Shown: positions 33,929-44,347, numbered from the stretch's first letter. The stretch is 64,000 nt of DNA from Dipodascopsis uninucleata var. uninucleata (GCA_030568195.1 JAJLTO010000002.1:1240001-1304000); one strand, 5' to 3'. Notes: generated by a model from the sequence alone, not told the origin. Translations and numbers: made by a program.

Positions 33929-35155
33929 TCAACGGCATTCCGCTTCCTCTGATGTATTCTTCTGATGTAGATCATTCTCATATAAGTTCCGCCGTATGTC
34001 TGTACTGCTTAGCTTTTCGCTCAGTTGTTCAGTGGGGTCGCCACTTATAAGACCGATTTGCCATACCTTCAAAGGATGAAAAGATCGCTTTTGGCGTTCT
34101 TCGTTAACAAGCTTTGCACCTGAACGTGTTTCCGCCGACACTATTAGTGCATCAATATCTTCAATAGTGACCGATTGTCCAAATATATCATTAATTTCGC
34201 GCGTAGTCACTGATAGATATGGATATATATAGCCTAAGAATTCTTTGACACGCCTCATGCGTACTTCCAGAGGTTCCAGGTATTCTGCATATTTTTTGTT
34301 TTTCAACAGCTCCGGCCCCGTGACCCCGATTTCTAGGATCTTACTGGTAAGAAATCCCGACATTGTCAACAAAATCTTATGGCCAGCGTGGAGATGATCA
34401 AAAGTCCCTCCCACAGCTACTACTGGATAAGAAGCTTCCAATCCTTCTGCTTCTTGTTCTAATAATGAGTTGTTTGTCCCATCTTCAGTTTCCACGATTA
34501 ATCCTGCTTCCCCTATATTAATACCACTATTAAGCTCCTCATTTTCTTCCTCAAGATCACCTGTAACAGATGATGTCGTAGATGAGCTACCTAAATCACC
34601 CATAGGCAAGATTATTATTGGCAGGGCAGACGAGAATTGGGAAGACTGTTGCTCTTGTACAAATGTCGGGAGAATCTTCATGTCTTAACAGATCAAAGGC
34701 CGGTAAATGTTAGTCAAATTGAACAGTTCCTGTAGAGAAATAAGACAACTAGATAATAATAACATGAAGTCTAATACTAGAGAGTATATATTTCCTTTTC
34801 ATATAGGAAATGTTATTTAGTTCAATATCTCACCTATCTTTCCTAAACAGACAACTTCCCAGTTTCTGTGTCCTGCATCTGAGATCCTGAAGCCACCAAC
34901 ACCATGCAAAATTACCTTGACATCGACTTCTTCGCGAGCTTGTGAAACGGCAGCCTCTGCCGCAATCATGTATAGCTGAACAACTAGATCATGAGTATCT
35001 CTAAACGTCTGCGGTGGACGGATAACTAGTATATCTAGAAAACCGTGTGGAATGGTATAGTGCAACGCCTGCGTCATAACACGCTTATACGTGCGTTTCA
35101 ATGGTGCATATATGTCCGGATTGACGATTAACAAAGTTGTAGTATATAGAGACAT
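33929..35155 (-). CDS. CAB4: Phosphopantetheine adenylyltransferase (CoA biosynthesis)
   Basis: Transfers AMP from ATP to 4'-phosphopantetheine, the fourth step of coenzyme A synthesis. Two exons, 35155-34834 and 34683-33929, give 358 aa. The 150-nt intron has a GTGAGA donor, a TGACTAACA branch box and a TTAAG acceptor, the first AG after the branch. The nucleotidyltransferase core is in exon 2: VAVGGTFDHLHAGHKILL holds the (T/H)xGH-type motif, GVTGPELLKNKKYAEYLEP follows, and LSSTDIRRNLYE is the ISSTxxR-type ATP loop. The N-terminal extension encoded by exon 1 (SLYTTTLLIVNPD..., PHGFLDILVIRPPQ) is found in eukaryotic Cab4 proteins. Reading exon 2 alone from its Met would give a shorter protein of 250 aa; the splice is preferred because frame and signals agree. 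Confidence 0.88.
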
Positions 35156-36004
35156 TTTAAATAAGACTACTACTGTTGTAGCATCTAATAATAGTTGACT
35201 GAGGTAAGAACCTACACCTGTTAATCACTTGAAGCCTGTAGATTGTGACGATGGCTAGTGGTATTAAATGGGACTGGGATGAGTCTAGAAATTTGCACCG
35301 AGGATATTATTCAAAACTTCTGGGGCTTGTTTTGTATGACCTTACAAACGACCAATTCTGCAATTCAGGATGCATCCGCAGCCACTTACATGAACGATAG
35401 TTTAGCTGTGAAAGATTCTTCTGCGTCAGCTAGCGTCCGATGTAAATAGTATCATATTGGTTACGCCTCCTCTACTTTCTAAGCTACGAAACGAGTACAA
35501 GTCATGGATCTCAAATTAACAGAAATGAAGATTCGTATCTACTATTCTTACACCAATTGATCCTATTTGCTTTATTTCTTGAAATCAGAATTAGAATTAC
35601 TTTATAAAAGTGAGACTAGATGCTCTCTCTAGGATACCACAAAGCATATACAGATCACTGAAAGCTCCAGTAGAACACCCAGTTTGTTTATGTCATGAGC
35701 TCGTACCAAACCCTTATTTACTACTGCAATACTCATGTTCAGTCACAAGTCAAATTGTGAATTGTGAATCATATCCTGTGAATTATAGCCCTAATACATT
35801 AAAGTTGTCAGGCTACTCTAGGTAAAAAAAATTGTGCGGTCGCAATTGGCGGATTCTTTCCGCAGGATTTACGACCGTGAAATCTGGCATGATATTTTAT
35901 TTTTCTACTTCATTGTTTCGAACGTACATTTTTGAACGCACTTTCGTATCAACATAAACGATCTTTTCCACGTCAGAACTATCGATTCTTTATAATATAT
36001 AACC
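35156..36004. other. Divergent region between CAB4 and COX9
   Basis: An 850-bp spacer containing both promoters. A 49-codon frame on the plus strand begins at 35250 (MASGIKWDWDESRNLHRG...), but I cannot relate it to any protein. No RNA gene is recognised. Confidence 0.3.
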
Positions 36005-36576
36005 ATGGCTCCAGTTATTAGTGGAATGTTTAAGCGACAGGCTGTTTCTGATCTTTTGCTTGGTAAGTAGTATATAGTTATGTGACACGAGGTGGAATGA
36101 ATGTCAGGGAAGGAACTGTGGATAAGTCATTCATTGCAGAAAAGCTTGAGGAAAAATGTCATGAGCAATAAAGCAAGATGTTTGTTATGCTACACATATC
36201 TTTAAATCGAACGAGATAGCAGTAGAGCACAATCAAATGGATGAATAATTTGCTAACGCAATTTCCTGTCTTCATTTTAGGTCTTGGTATGTAACGAACA
36301 GAATAGCATCCTCACACCGTACAATCCGGAATATTTGGGAATTGTGTATATGTATGAGTTTTTTCTAACTAGGATTTTACTTAATTATGATTAGCTGCCG
36401 GAAGCTTTTTCACTGGTTACTACTACTTCTATGTTCACTCGCCATACATTACGGGGCGAAAGGCCAAGTTGGATAACCTTCGAACTATCTCGTCTATGCC
36501 AGCTGATGAAGCTGCTAAGTATTTCACTAAGGAAGAGCGTATTGCTGCTGCTAAACGCATCTCATTCCCTGAGTAA
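36005..36576 (+). CDS. COX9: Cytochrome c oxidase subunit VIIa-like protein (Cox9)
   Basis: Small inner-membrane subunit of respiratory complex IV. Three exons give 81 aa: 36005-36062, a 6-nt microexon GTCTTG at 36281-36286, and 36395-36576. Both introns (218 and 108 nt) carry good signals: GTAAGT ... TGCTAAC ... TTTTAG, then GTATGT ... TTCTAACT ... GATTAG. The product opens MAPVISGMFKRQAVSDLLLG, then LAAGSFFTGYYYFYVHSPYI as one membrane helix, then a charged tail. This matches the layout of Cox9 (short basic N-terminus, LGLG-type helix start, aromatic end, about 60-80 aa). Skipping the microexon would also keep frame and remove only Gly-Leu; the tandem glycines of the helix start favour inclusion. 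Family assignment is by pattern and could be refined by a profile search. Confidence 0.68.
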
Positions 36577-36777
36577 GCTGTTAAGCTATTTATAACAAAT
36601 GCGACTTTATTTGGGAAAGGATGGACGGTGCGTTGTGTTAGTGGAAGCTGGTCGTCAAATATATTTTAATGCGCGATCGGCATTCATTTTATAGATATAT
36701 AATATCGTCATAAATAAACAAATTTATTCAATATACAAGCTTTGATTAATTAAGAGTCATATCTTGGTTAGCTATTA

Positions 36778-38742
36778 TTAAATGTTCTCATAAGGAACTG
36801 TCTCGGATATGAGTCTTTGAATGGCAAGAGAGTAGACATAGTATGCGAATATCACCGTTGACATACCGATACATGTGGCAGCTGTCCACGCTGCGTAGTT
36901 ATTATCCAGATGTGAATGGTTAGGTAGATTATTAGCATATGCCTTTGTGTCAATGTTTGGTATAGGTACATTGCCAGTCTTATAGTTCGTAGAAGCATCG
37001 GTAGTTATTGAAGTAATATCTTTTGTTCGTGGTTCATCTGTTAATTTAAGTACAGGTGCAAAGATGTCTTCAAGGCCGGTTGGCTGTTCATTTGGAAAGA
37101 ATCTCTGTGGACCAAGTTGACTATGTTCTGCAGCATGATTTTCTCTATGCAAATATAAACCTGTTCTACTGTTGGGGCCATCCAATCTATGAGCAAAATA
37201 TTGCTTACTTTTCGACAGTCGTGCAGAAGAACCAGTAGTTCGTACAGGTTGCAAAGACGCACCAGCTATCGGAACGGTTGGTAATCGGTAGCCTTCTGGT
37301 AGTGGCGGTATTGAAGGCAGCTGTACATCTCCCTGAGTTATCTTATTGTCATACTCTGGATTGAATGCTGGACGCCAATCCATTTCTTCCGTAGTTTCTA
37401 TTTCCAGCATCTTGGCTTCCTTGAAATCGCCGCTGTATACACCAGGAAAAGTGGTGGTTTCAGCAGCTTTGAAAGAACGCTGGATATCGCCGATTTCCGA
37501 TGTCCAAACTTCAGATCTTAGATCTGAACCTGATAATGCACGAGACGATCCGATAGGTATAACATGAAGTAGAGTCAGGGACCTCAGAGAAAGAATAGTA
37601 AGTATACTGGAGAAAACCAATCCTATACGTGAAAATGTAACAGAATCTGCGGTGGAAGAGTGCTTGTTCAGAACATATGCGGAAAAGACTATTATTGCAT
37701 ACACGAGTGTCTGTAAAATATTATACTCATGCTTTCCCGAAACTGCACACCTTTCATGCGCAAGTACAGCCCGTAACCAACAATAATCCCAATAAATGAA
37801 TAGCACTATGGCAGGGGCCATTTGTATATGCAGTCTAAGAAATGATGCGACTACAGGTAAAAGAAGATCTGTCAAATTTATGCCAGTCTGCGCCCGCGAT
37901 CTAAGCGAAGAAATTTCGTTTATCATATTCTGGAATATGTCCTCAAATGTACTAAGAGACAGCATATGTAATAGCTCAGATTGTATGCTAGAAGCATAAC
38001 GGAAGCAAAAGCCAAAACTAATATATAACGATGACAGATATGTTATCCATAGAAATCCTCGGATAATCCATAGTACTAGAGAAACAATACTTAAGGGCCT
38101 AGGACGCGATCTATCAAATGAATGAGCCGACAATCCTTTACGAGAACTCAGCTTGCTTCCTAGTATTCTTGCGCGAGCCGAGTAATTGTTCTGAGATAAT
38201 CTTGTGAGAACAGCTTCCTTACAAATTGAACAGTATGGAGGATATCGCCTTTCAAGATCACGTTTATAAGTTTCAATTGAAGCCTCTCGAATGTGATCCG
38301 GCTCGGCAGGAAGATATTCTGCTATTGCTCGAGTCACGATAAGATGATTAATTTGACAGTCCTTACAGAATGGCGAATCATGGTTCAGATCATTAATATT
38401 CTCTAGAGAGTGTGGTTGCGTTCGAACTGGAACGTCATTTACCTCAGGAACAAAATCTACTACCTCTCCACGCTAAATAAAACAAGAACTACTGTTAGAA
38501 TATTAAATATGGTATATTAATTATCTTACATGTCTTTATCTTTAACGTCTAGCTATAGCTACTGAGAACAAACATACCTCATCAACTGTGTTGACAGCCT
38601 GGCATAGAGGACAAGTCCAGAGTATCAAATTTGTGCCAGAACGAGTTACTACGTCAACTACGCTCCGTCGATTGCAGTAAAAGCACCGTTTGTGAACACT
38701 TGATGAGCGGAACCGTAGACCTAGCCAAGCCATAGAGGGCAT
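36778..38742 (-). CDS. IMA1: Inner nuclear membrane protein Ima1/Samp1 family
   Basis: Integral protein of the inner nuclear membrane; in fission yeast Ima1, with Lem2 and Man1, helps tether heterochromatin and keep the envelope intact. Exons 38742-38578 and 38472-36778, with a 105-nt intron, give 619 aa. The Ima1 N-terminal zinc-binding domain is recognisable: CFYCNRRSVVD, WTCPLCQAVNTVDE, SPFCKDCQINHLIV and YPPYCSICKEAV, i.e. four paired-Cys knuckles. These are followed by a cluster of hydrophobic helices (about 170-330) and a final membrane segment near 590-610 (CIGMSTVIFAYYVYSLAI). The Ser/Pro-rich stretch between them probably faces the nucleoplasm. S. cerevisiae lacks this gene. The start is divergent from the Acinus homologue with only 169 bp between the start codons. 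Confidence 0.85.
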
Positions 38743-38911
38743 TAACGGCTGCTCTGAGATTTAATAGAAGAGATATACAAGAATATAAAAGAAATATATT
38801 TTTTTAACGTTGCTTCCTCTTCTTTGTTTGGGAGACTCCTTCAGGTCAGGGTTTTAAGGCTCTCACTACCATGTTTTGATTTTGAGTCTCCAGATTACAT
38901 GATCAACAACA
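38743..38911. promoter_or_regulatory. Short divergent promoter between IMA1 and the Acinus homologue
   Basis: Only 169 bp separates the two start codons, so both genes must share a compact bidirectional promoter. A T run near 38800-38807 and a CT-rich stretch at 38810-38822 are the only compositional features. Confidence 0.4.
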
Positions 38912-40186
38912 ATGGATTTTTCAAAATTGAAGGTTGCCGAGCTTAAAGAGGAGCTTAAAAAAAGAGGTTTAAATGTTTCAGGTCTCAAGAAAGATCTTGT
39001 GGAGAGACTAACGGCGGCAGATGCGCAAGTCTCTGAAAAGAACGAGGATTCGGCGGCAATACAGAAGCAAGTGACGGAAAAGTCTGTGGAAATCGACAAG
39101 CCTATTGAAGCTGCCCCTATAGTACAATATGAGCCATCTGTAGATCATAAACCCGAAGAATCTAGTAGTACTGAGGGTAAGGATATTTCGGTAAACCCAG
39201 AAAATGCTCCCACGGCGCAAGAGGTACTACCTGTTGAGCAAAAGTTCGAGATCAATGAAGTCACAGATGCTTCGACTTCTGCAGATAATCAGGAACTAGG
39301 GAAGGGTCAGACACTAGCAATCGGCGAGGACACACAAGCAACAACGAGAGATGCGAAAATTCCAGTAGCAGTAGCTGATGATGAAAAAGATATTCCTAAT
39401 AAAGTAGTTTGCGAGGAAAAGGCGAGCATTTCACGCCATGACGAATCTATTACTGACACTGCTTCTACTCATAAACGAAAAGGTGAGATGACCGATGAGG
39501 AAACAAAGCGTCCCAAATTAGAACAGCGCTTGAGTATTGCGGGTAGATTCTCTCCGAAAGCCGGGATCAGAGGAAGAGAAGTAACGTTTGAAAAAGAATC
39601 ACAGAACTCTAGTGTCAGCCCAGATGCTGCTTCCGCAGACAAAAGCGGTGTAGCAGCTTACACTGCTATATATGCGAAGAACTTTTCGCGACCGTTGAAT
39701 ATCAACGCTTTGCGGAAATGGATCGAAGGATTTGCAAATGAAACAGCTGAAAGGTACTGGATGGATAGTATACGAACTCACTGTTTCGCTGTTTTTTCAA
39801 GCCCCGAAGGGGCTATACGAGCTTGTAATGGGATTTCAGGTAAGACCTTCCCAGTTGAGGAAAAAGGTCGCCGTTCATTATCAGCAGAACGTGTGCCAGC
39901 TGCTAGCGTATCAAAATGGATTGAAATTGAGGAGAGCGATTCTGGTAGAAATAAGCGATGGCATGTCATTTTCAAGGACAATGAGCCTGAATTAGTGGAA
40001 GTTGGCAGTAGAGGATCTGTTTCTAGCGGCCCTGCTCCAGCATCACCAAGAAATGACGATCTCAATAGGTCAAGCGGCGATTTCAGACAAGACGCGCGAT
40101 CGGATAGAAAGAAAGTAAGATCTTTGGATGAGCTATTCAAAAAGACTACCACAAAGCCTGTACTGTATTATGCAGAGAGAGTCTAG
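38912..40186 (+). CDS. Acinus-like SAP/RRM protein (ASAP complex)
   Basis: Intronless, 424 aa. Domain order matches Acinus. A SAP DNA-binding helix pair covers residues 2-36 (FSKLKVAELKEELKKRGLNV). A long acidic, probably disordered region follows. An RRM-like domain sits at about 248-335 (AIYAKNFSRPLNINALRKWI, HCFAVFSSPEGAIRACNGIS). The RNPS1-SAP18-binding motif is at the extreme C-terminus (SLDELFKKTTTKPVLYYAE, where Acinus has LDDLFRKTKAxPxIYW-like sequence). Acinus nucleates the ASAP complex, which associates with spliceosomes and exon-junction complexes. The protein is much smaller than animal Acinus, as in other fungi. No partner gene (SAP18, RNPS1) is in the window. The first Met starts directly on the SAP domain. 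Confidence 0.85.
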   Translation: MDFSKLKVAELKEELKKRGLNVSGLKKDLVERLTAADAQVSEKNEDSAAIQKQVTEKSVEIDKPIEAAPIVQYEPSVDHKPEESSSTEGKDISVNPENAPTAQEVLPVEQKFEINEVTDASTSADNQELGKGQTLAIGEDTQATTRDAKIPVAVADDEKDIPNKVVCEEKASISRHDESITDTASTHKRKGEMTDEETKRPKLEQRLSIAGRFSPKAGIRGREVTFEKESQNSSVSPDAASADKSGVAAYTAIYAKNFSRPLNINALRKWIEGFANETAERYWMDSIRTHCFAVFSSPEGAIRACNGISGKTFPVEEKGRRSLSAERVPAASVSKWIEIEESDSGRNKRWHVIFKDNEPELVEVGSRGSVSSGPAPASPRNDDLNRSSGDFRQDARSDRKKVRSLDELFKKTTTKPVLYYAERV

Positions 40187-40546
40187 AATCCTACTGATAC
40201 CCTACTGTTGTACTTGTTCAATTCCATTTACTACTAGTCTATAAAGGTCGTATGAAATAAGTGGTTTAGCGGTATAGAGGTGGATTGACGATTGCTCCTG
40301 CAATGGGGTAATAGTAAGATAAGCGTGGAGAACAGCGTGACATGAACACGGATTGGTGACTAAATGAATAAGCAGTAAATAAACATGTAACTGTATTAAT
40401 ATGCTTTCCGTAATATTGAAACTAAAAAGCAGATGTATTTATTATATTCGAACCCTTTATTATCAAATGGCACATCTATTCATACTAAATTTTATCATTA
40501 ATAAGTATTATCAATGATTAAAATCATTTATTGAACTGTTAGCATT
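40187..40546. other. Convergent 3' flanks of the Acinus homologue and ETF-beta
   Basis: A 360-bp AT-rich spacer between converging genes, without recognisable genes or RNA. Confidence 0.3.
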
Positions 40547-41402
40547 TTAAATAGCACCTAATTCTTTGAGCTTGGAAACGAGAGCGTCAACAGATTCAAC
40601 TTTAGCACCTCCAACACGCTTTGGTGGATCTGCCAGCAACTCGATTGTCAATCGAGGAGAAATGTCTACACCCAAATCTGCAGGAGTAGTTGTCTCGATT
40701 TTCTTCTTTTTCGCCTTCATGATATCTGGAAGCTTCGTATATCTGGGCTGATTCAAACGAAGATCAGTTGTGATGACGATAGGAAGAGAAGTAGAAAGAG
40801 TCTCAGCACCACCGTCGACTTCGCGCGTGACTGACACTGTGCTGGTCGCAGGATCAAAGACTACAGCGGAAGCATTGGTTGCCTGAGACCATCCCAATAA
40901 ACCAGCAAGCATCTGGCCCGTTTGGTTAGAATCGTCATCAATAGCCTGCTTTCCCATGATGACCATGTTGGCACCTGATCTCTCTACGTAGGCTCTTAAC
41001 AACTTCGCAACTGCCAAAGGTTCTAGTTTTAATCCGTTAGACTCGGTGATTTCTGGAGTTTCGATAAGAGCTGCTTTATCGGCACCCAAAGCAAGGGCTG
41101 GACGAAGAATATCCTGTGCCTTCGAATATCCCGCAGTGACAGCTGTAATTGACTCTACTACACCCTGGTGGCGTTCTCTCAGACGTACAGCCTCCTCGAC
41201 CTATTTGTAGTATAGAACTATGTCAGTATCCTTCACTCGATGATATAAGACAGAAAATAGAACGTACCGCGATTTCACAGAATGGATTCATGCTGAACTT
41301 GACCCCGCTGGTCTCAATGGCCGACTTTGCAGCATTGATACGAGGCTTTACCGCATAATCAATGACTCGCTTGACGGGCACAACGATATTCAGACGGCTC
41401 AT
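40547..41402 (-). CDS. Electron transfer flavoprotein beta subunit
   Basis: Mitochondrial matrix protein that, with the FAD-binding alpha subunit, passes electrons from acyl-CoA and other dehydrogenases to ETF-ubiquinone oxidoreductase. Exons 41402-41268 and 41200-40547, with a 67-nt intron, give 262 aa. The match to the family is collinear: [38 protein letters not shown] formed across the splice, [33 protein letters not shown] (AMP/adenine region), [15 protein letters not shown], and [20 protein letters not shown], the conserved recognition-loop region. No cleavable presequence is visible, which is normal for ETF-beta. Its presence points to mitochondrial fatty-acid or branched-chain oxidation, absent from S. 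cerevisiae. It is divergent from SET5. Confidence 0.95.
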
Positions 41403-41714
41403 ATCAGTGATTAGTACTCTCAATTTCCTTTGCTGAAGTCTGCTTTTAGTATGAAGCAACGCCAATATGAAAAATTGATTCGATTTTCAAGTTTTACTCT
41501 ACAAGATATATTTGATGATGTTCCTGGCACCTAAAACATCTGTGTTGTGAGCGCGGTAAAGGGTAAAAATTTCACGATTCTTTGGCCAAGTTGATTCGAG
41601 GTTTCATTGAAATAGTCATAGCGTTCCAATTTTGGTCTATAGCGGTATCATAAACTAGATCGATAAAAAAATCAAAGGCTTTGCCGGCAAGGAACAGCGC
41701 AGTTAGTAATTACT
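41403..41714. promoter_or_regulatory. Divergent ETF-beta/SET5 promoter
   Basis: A 312-bp bidirectional promoter. No specific regulatory motif stands out. Confidence 0.35.
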
Positions 41715-43007
41715 ATGAATACAGAAAGCGTGGTGGCTGGAGCTAGAGAAACGGAGTCAAAGATGCACGCGCCGTCAGAAGATGAAGTAATAAGCGGCAT
41801 TCAAGCTATTAAAGCGGAAAGTCCGGGGACTGGCGTAGCCAAAATACATATGCAGCTGAAAGAAAAGCACCCAAACTGGAGTCTATCAGCAGAGAGAGTG
41901 AAGCGTATTTCACAGAGAATGAATGCGGTGGGAAGAAGTGCAATAGATACGGTCGGAAATAATAGTAGCAGCAATTCAGCAGACGCAAGCACCGATCGCC
42001 AGCGAACATATGCCGAGTCGACGATCGCTGGGAAACGAATGGCTATCCAGCTACCTTCAGGAGTAGAAGTAGTAGATGACTGTGGTGATGGAAGAGGTAA
42101 AAGCTTACGAGTTGGCAAAGGAAGAAGTTTTATTGAAGGAGATGAACTATGGACTGAAGCTGCAGCAATTCTAGTACCACCTCTATCTTTGGCTGATATG
42201 GTCTCTACAGGACGAGCATGTTCCCGATGTGCACGGCCCATTGAAGCCAACAAGATTGGGGAACAGCTTGCTGTATCATGTGGCAGTTGTCGTGGAAGAT
42301 GGTGTACAAATCGATGCAGAAAGGAAGATAAGATCCATAAGACAATGAGACATGGGGCTACGTCAAAGAAATGGCGAGAGCTCGAGGAGTTTGCAATTGA
42401 AAACCAATGGACTGGTGTATATTTATACGGATGGTGTTTAGCCGCAAAAAACACAGAGACCAGCGTACAATCAGTTGTCGATGGATTGGCAAAAGTACGA
42501 CAAGATGTTAGACAGGCCAGCTCAGATGACCAGTATCGTGGAAGCTTCTTGGTTCAGGAACAACATGAAATGCTCTGGCAAGAAGGATACGAGAAGATTA
42601 AGGCCATTTTCCCTGACATCGACTATGACCAGTTCATGTATGGTATTGGAATGGTAAATATTAATAATCTGGATGGTTCCATTTATGCAATACAGTCTCA
42701 CTTGAATCATAGCTGTGATCCATCAGTTGATGTTAAGATCATTGGACGTACTGTTGGTGTCAAGGTCTTAGCAAAGAGAGATCTGCATGCCGGAGACGAA
42801 CTAACAACAACATATATCGATACAAAGCTACCAGTATCTGTACGGAGACAAGCTCTGCTCTCCGGATGGGGATTTTGGTGCGAATGCAAGAGATGTTTAG
42901 AAGAGGCCGGAGAGCGAAAGAAGCGACGACCGAAAAAAAAGTTAATGGCTCTCCCAAAGATCATAAAAAATGTAACATTCGATGATCACGTTGAAATGAT
43001 AGCATAA
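41715..43007 (+). CDS. SET5: SET domain lysine methyltransferase, Set5/SMYD type
   Basis: Intronless, 430 aa. In yeast Set5 methylates histone H4 Lys5, Lys8 and Lys12; SMYD relatives also act on other proteins. Residues about 20-75 form a small helical module (SPGTGVAKIHMQLKEKHPNW). The SET part is interrupted by a MYND-like zinc insert at about 170-210 (CSRCARPIE ... CGSCRGRWCTNRCRKED), as in SMYD/Set5 proteins. Catalytic SET motifs follow: the segment SHLNHSCDPSVDV (NHSCxPN type), LHAGDELTTTYID and the post-SET cysteines FWCECKRCLEEAG. The C-terminus is a basic KKRRPKKK patch that could be a nuclear signal. The conserved Asn after SCDP is Ser here; otherwise the site looks intact. The first Met is preferred because of the short divergent promoter. 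Confidence 0.87.
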   Translation: MNTESVVAGARETESKMHAPSEDEVISGIQAIKAESPGTGVAKIHMQLKEKHPNWSLSAERVKRISQRMNAVGRSAIDTVGNNSSSNSADASTDRQRTYAESTIAGKRMAIQLPSGVEVVDDCGDGRGKSLRVGKGRSFIEGDELWTEAAAILVPPLSLADMVSTGRACSRCARPIEANKIGEQLAVSCGSCRGRWCTNRCRKEDKIHKTMRHGATSKKWRELEEFAIENQWTGVYLYGWCLAAKNTETSVQSVVDGLAKVRQDVRQASSDDQYRGSFLVQEQHEMLWQEGYEKIKAIFPDIDYDQFMYGIGMVNINNLDGSIYAIQSHLNHSCDPSVDVKIIGRTVGVKVLAKRDLHAGDELTTTYIDTKLPVSVRRQALLSGWGFWCECKRCLEEAGERKKRRPKKKLMALPKIIKNVTFDDHVEMIA

Positions 43008-43161
43008 CGAAACTGCTAATAATGATGGCTGCTTAAACTAATCTTTATCCAATTTGTGATCTAGCGTAAAAGTACATTGAGATGCTATATAATACATATG
43101 GTTGAAAGCGTAAATCAAACAATAAGGAGAAGCCAAATCTTCTTATCTTGTGAGACGTAAA

Positions 43162-43774
43162 TTAAAGCTGATGATCGCGTTGTAGTTCTGTCAGTTTTCG
43201 TAAAGCTGATTCCACAAGCTGACCTTCTTGGATAATCTTTTCGCGAATAGCGCGAGGATCTGTGACTCGATCAGAATATATGGGTGTAGCACGATAAGTA
43301 TGATCAGCCGGTAACTCTGGCATCCATGGTGGGATATATTCGAGATTTCTCGACGATGGTGCTACTATAGAAGCTGCTGGGATAGAAGGGCTCCGCTGAG
43401 ACGATGCAGTTGTGGTTGATGCCGCAGAAAGATCGAAATTAGGTAATCTAGTTGTTACTGAGGACGACCGTTCCAGCTCATCCTCCAAATCTCTAGTGTG
43501 GATTCCTTCCGATGCAAGCAGAAGCGCTGCATCACGGAGGGACGGTTTCGATCGCCTCTGAATCGTTGTATATTTGTGAAGTGTAGTACCTAGATGCAAA
43601 ATGTCTGCCCAGATATTCTCCTGTTAGTTGTGAAATCATAGTACATGGAAACACTCCTTACTCACATTGTTCAGCCAGAAGTGCGAGAGTCTCAAGAGCA
43701 GGTGGTGAGCAAGGAACTGGTAAAGACGCAAGAATTGCAGCAATTGCACGAACGAAAAGTTCGCGTTCTGCCAT
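43162..43774 (-). CDS. TAF8: TFIID subunit TAF8 (histone-fold protein)
   Basis: Histone-fold partner of TAF10 in TFIID. Exons 43774-43666 and 43604-43162 give 183 aa. The 61-nt intron has a GTGAGT donor and ACTAACA branch box. The first AGs after the branch (2 and 5 bases on) would break frame, and the acceptor used is GGGCAG. The spliced histone fold reads FVRAIAAILASLPV, ALETLALLAEQYILHLGTTL, then RRSKPSLRDAALLL. The C-terminus carries the TAF8 C-terminal motif, YIPPWMPELPADHTYRATPI followed by VTDPRAIREKIIQEGQL. The start Met lies right before the fold; an upstream exon cannot be excluded because the frame is open for about 17 codons before it behind an AG. The 183 aa is short for the family, mainly from a short linker. 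Confidence 0.78.
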
Positions 43775-44347
43775 AACGGCACAGAAGGCAGCTGCAGTGA
43801 GAAATTTGAAGAGATAATAGAAGGCCTGCTAGCAGTAAACGTGAATATGGTAGATATATAACACAATACTCGGAAGACACACCTCAGACATATATCAAGA
43901 GTAGAATTCCAAATCACACTAAACACATATAAGCGAAAATATAGTAATCCTGATCCATTAAAAGGACTAATTACAATAAATTTTGACGCAAAAATTGATG
44001 AAATCGTGTCCTGTTGATGGGAGCTGGAATAATGGGTTAGATCCAAAACTGCAACTCGCCTAAAAGATGGTGTTAATGTCAAATAGGGCTCTTCTATGTA
44101 TATCTCTTACAGCAATTTTGGAAATGGGCCCCCCATTCCACTCTACAGGTACGAGTAAAGCTACAAACAAAGATCATATGAATAGTACAAGACCATCTTG
44201 TTCAACTGTGAGCTAGACAAAATGCGTCCGCTAATGTAGCCGACAAGCAGGAGGCATTTTTTGTTTTGTGTAAATATATATGTACATAATGGAAGTAAAA
44301 TACAACGGCGATTCGTAGCAACACGCACAGAACAAGATAGATATATC
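43775..44347. other. Region upstream of TAF8 with unexplained spliceable reading frames
   Basis: A 570-bp gap between two minus-strand genes. On the minus strand a Met at 44136 followed by GTAAGA donor, TTTTAG acceptor (44060) and a frame to about 43885 would encode MGGPFPKLLRVAVLDLTHYS and about 50 more residues. I cannot tie this to a family or to TAF8 in frame. It may be chance or an unrecognised small gene. Confidence 0.25.

Noticed and set aside
33929-34681. CAB4 as two separate genes, one starting at the Met at 34681
   Set aside because: A good donor, a TGACTAACA branch box and an in-frame TTAAG acceptor join the two parts into one protein with the usual N-terminal extension.
41801-42454. 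217-codon minus-strand frame
   Set aside because: It is antisense to SET5, with skewed composition and no motifs.
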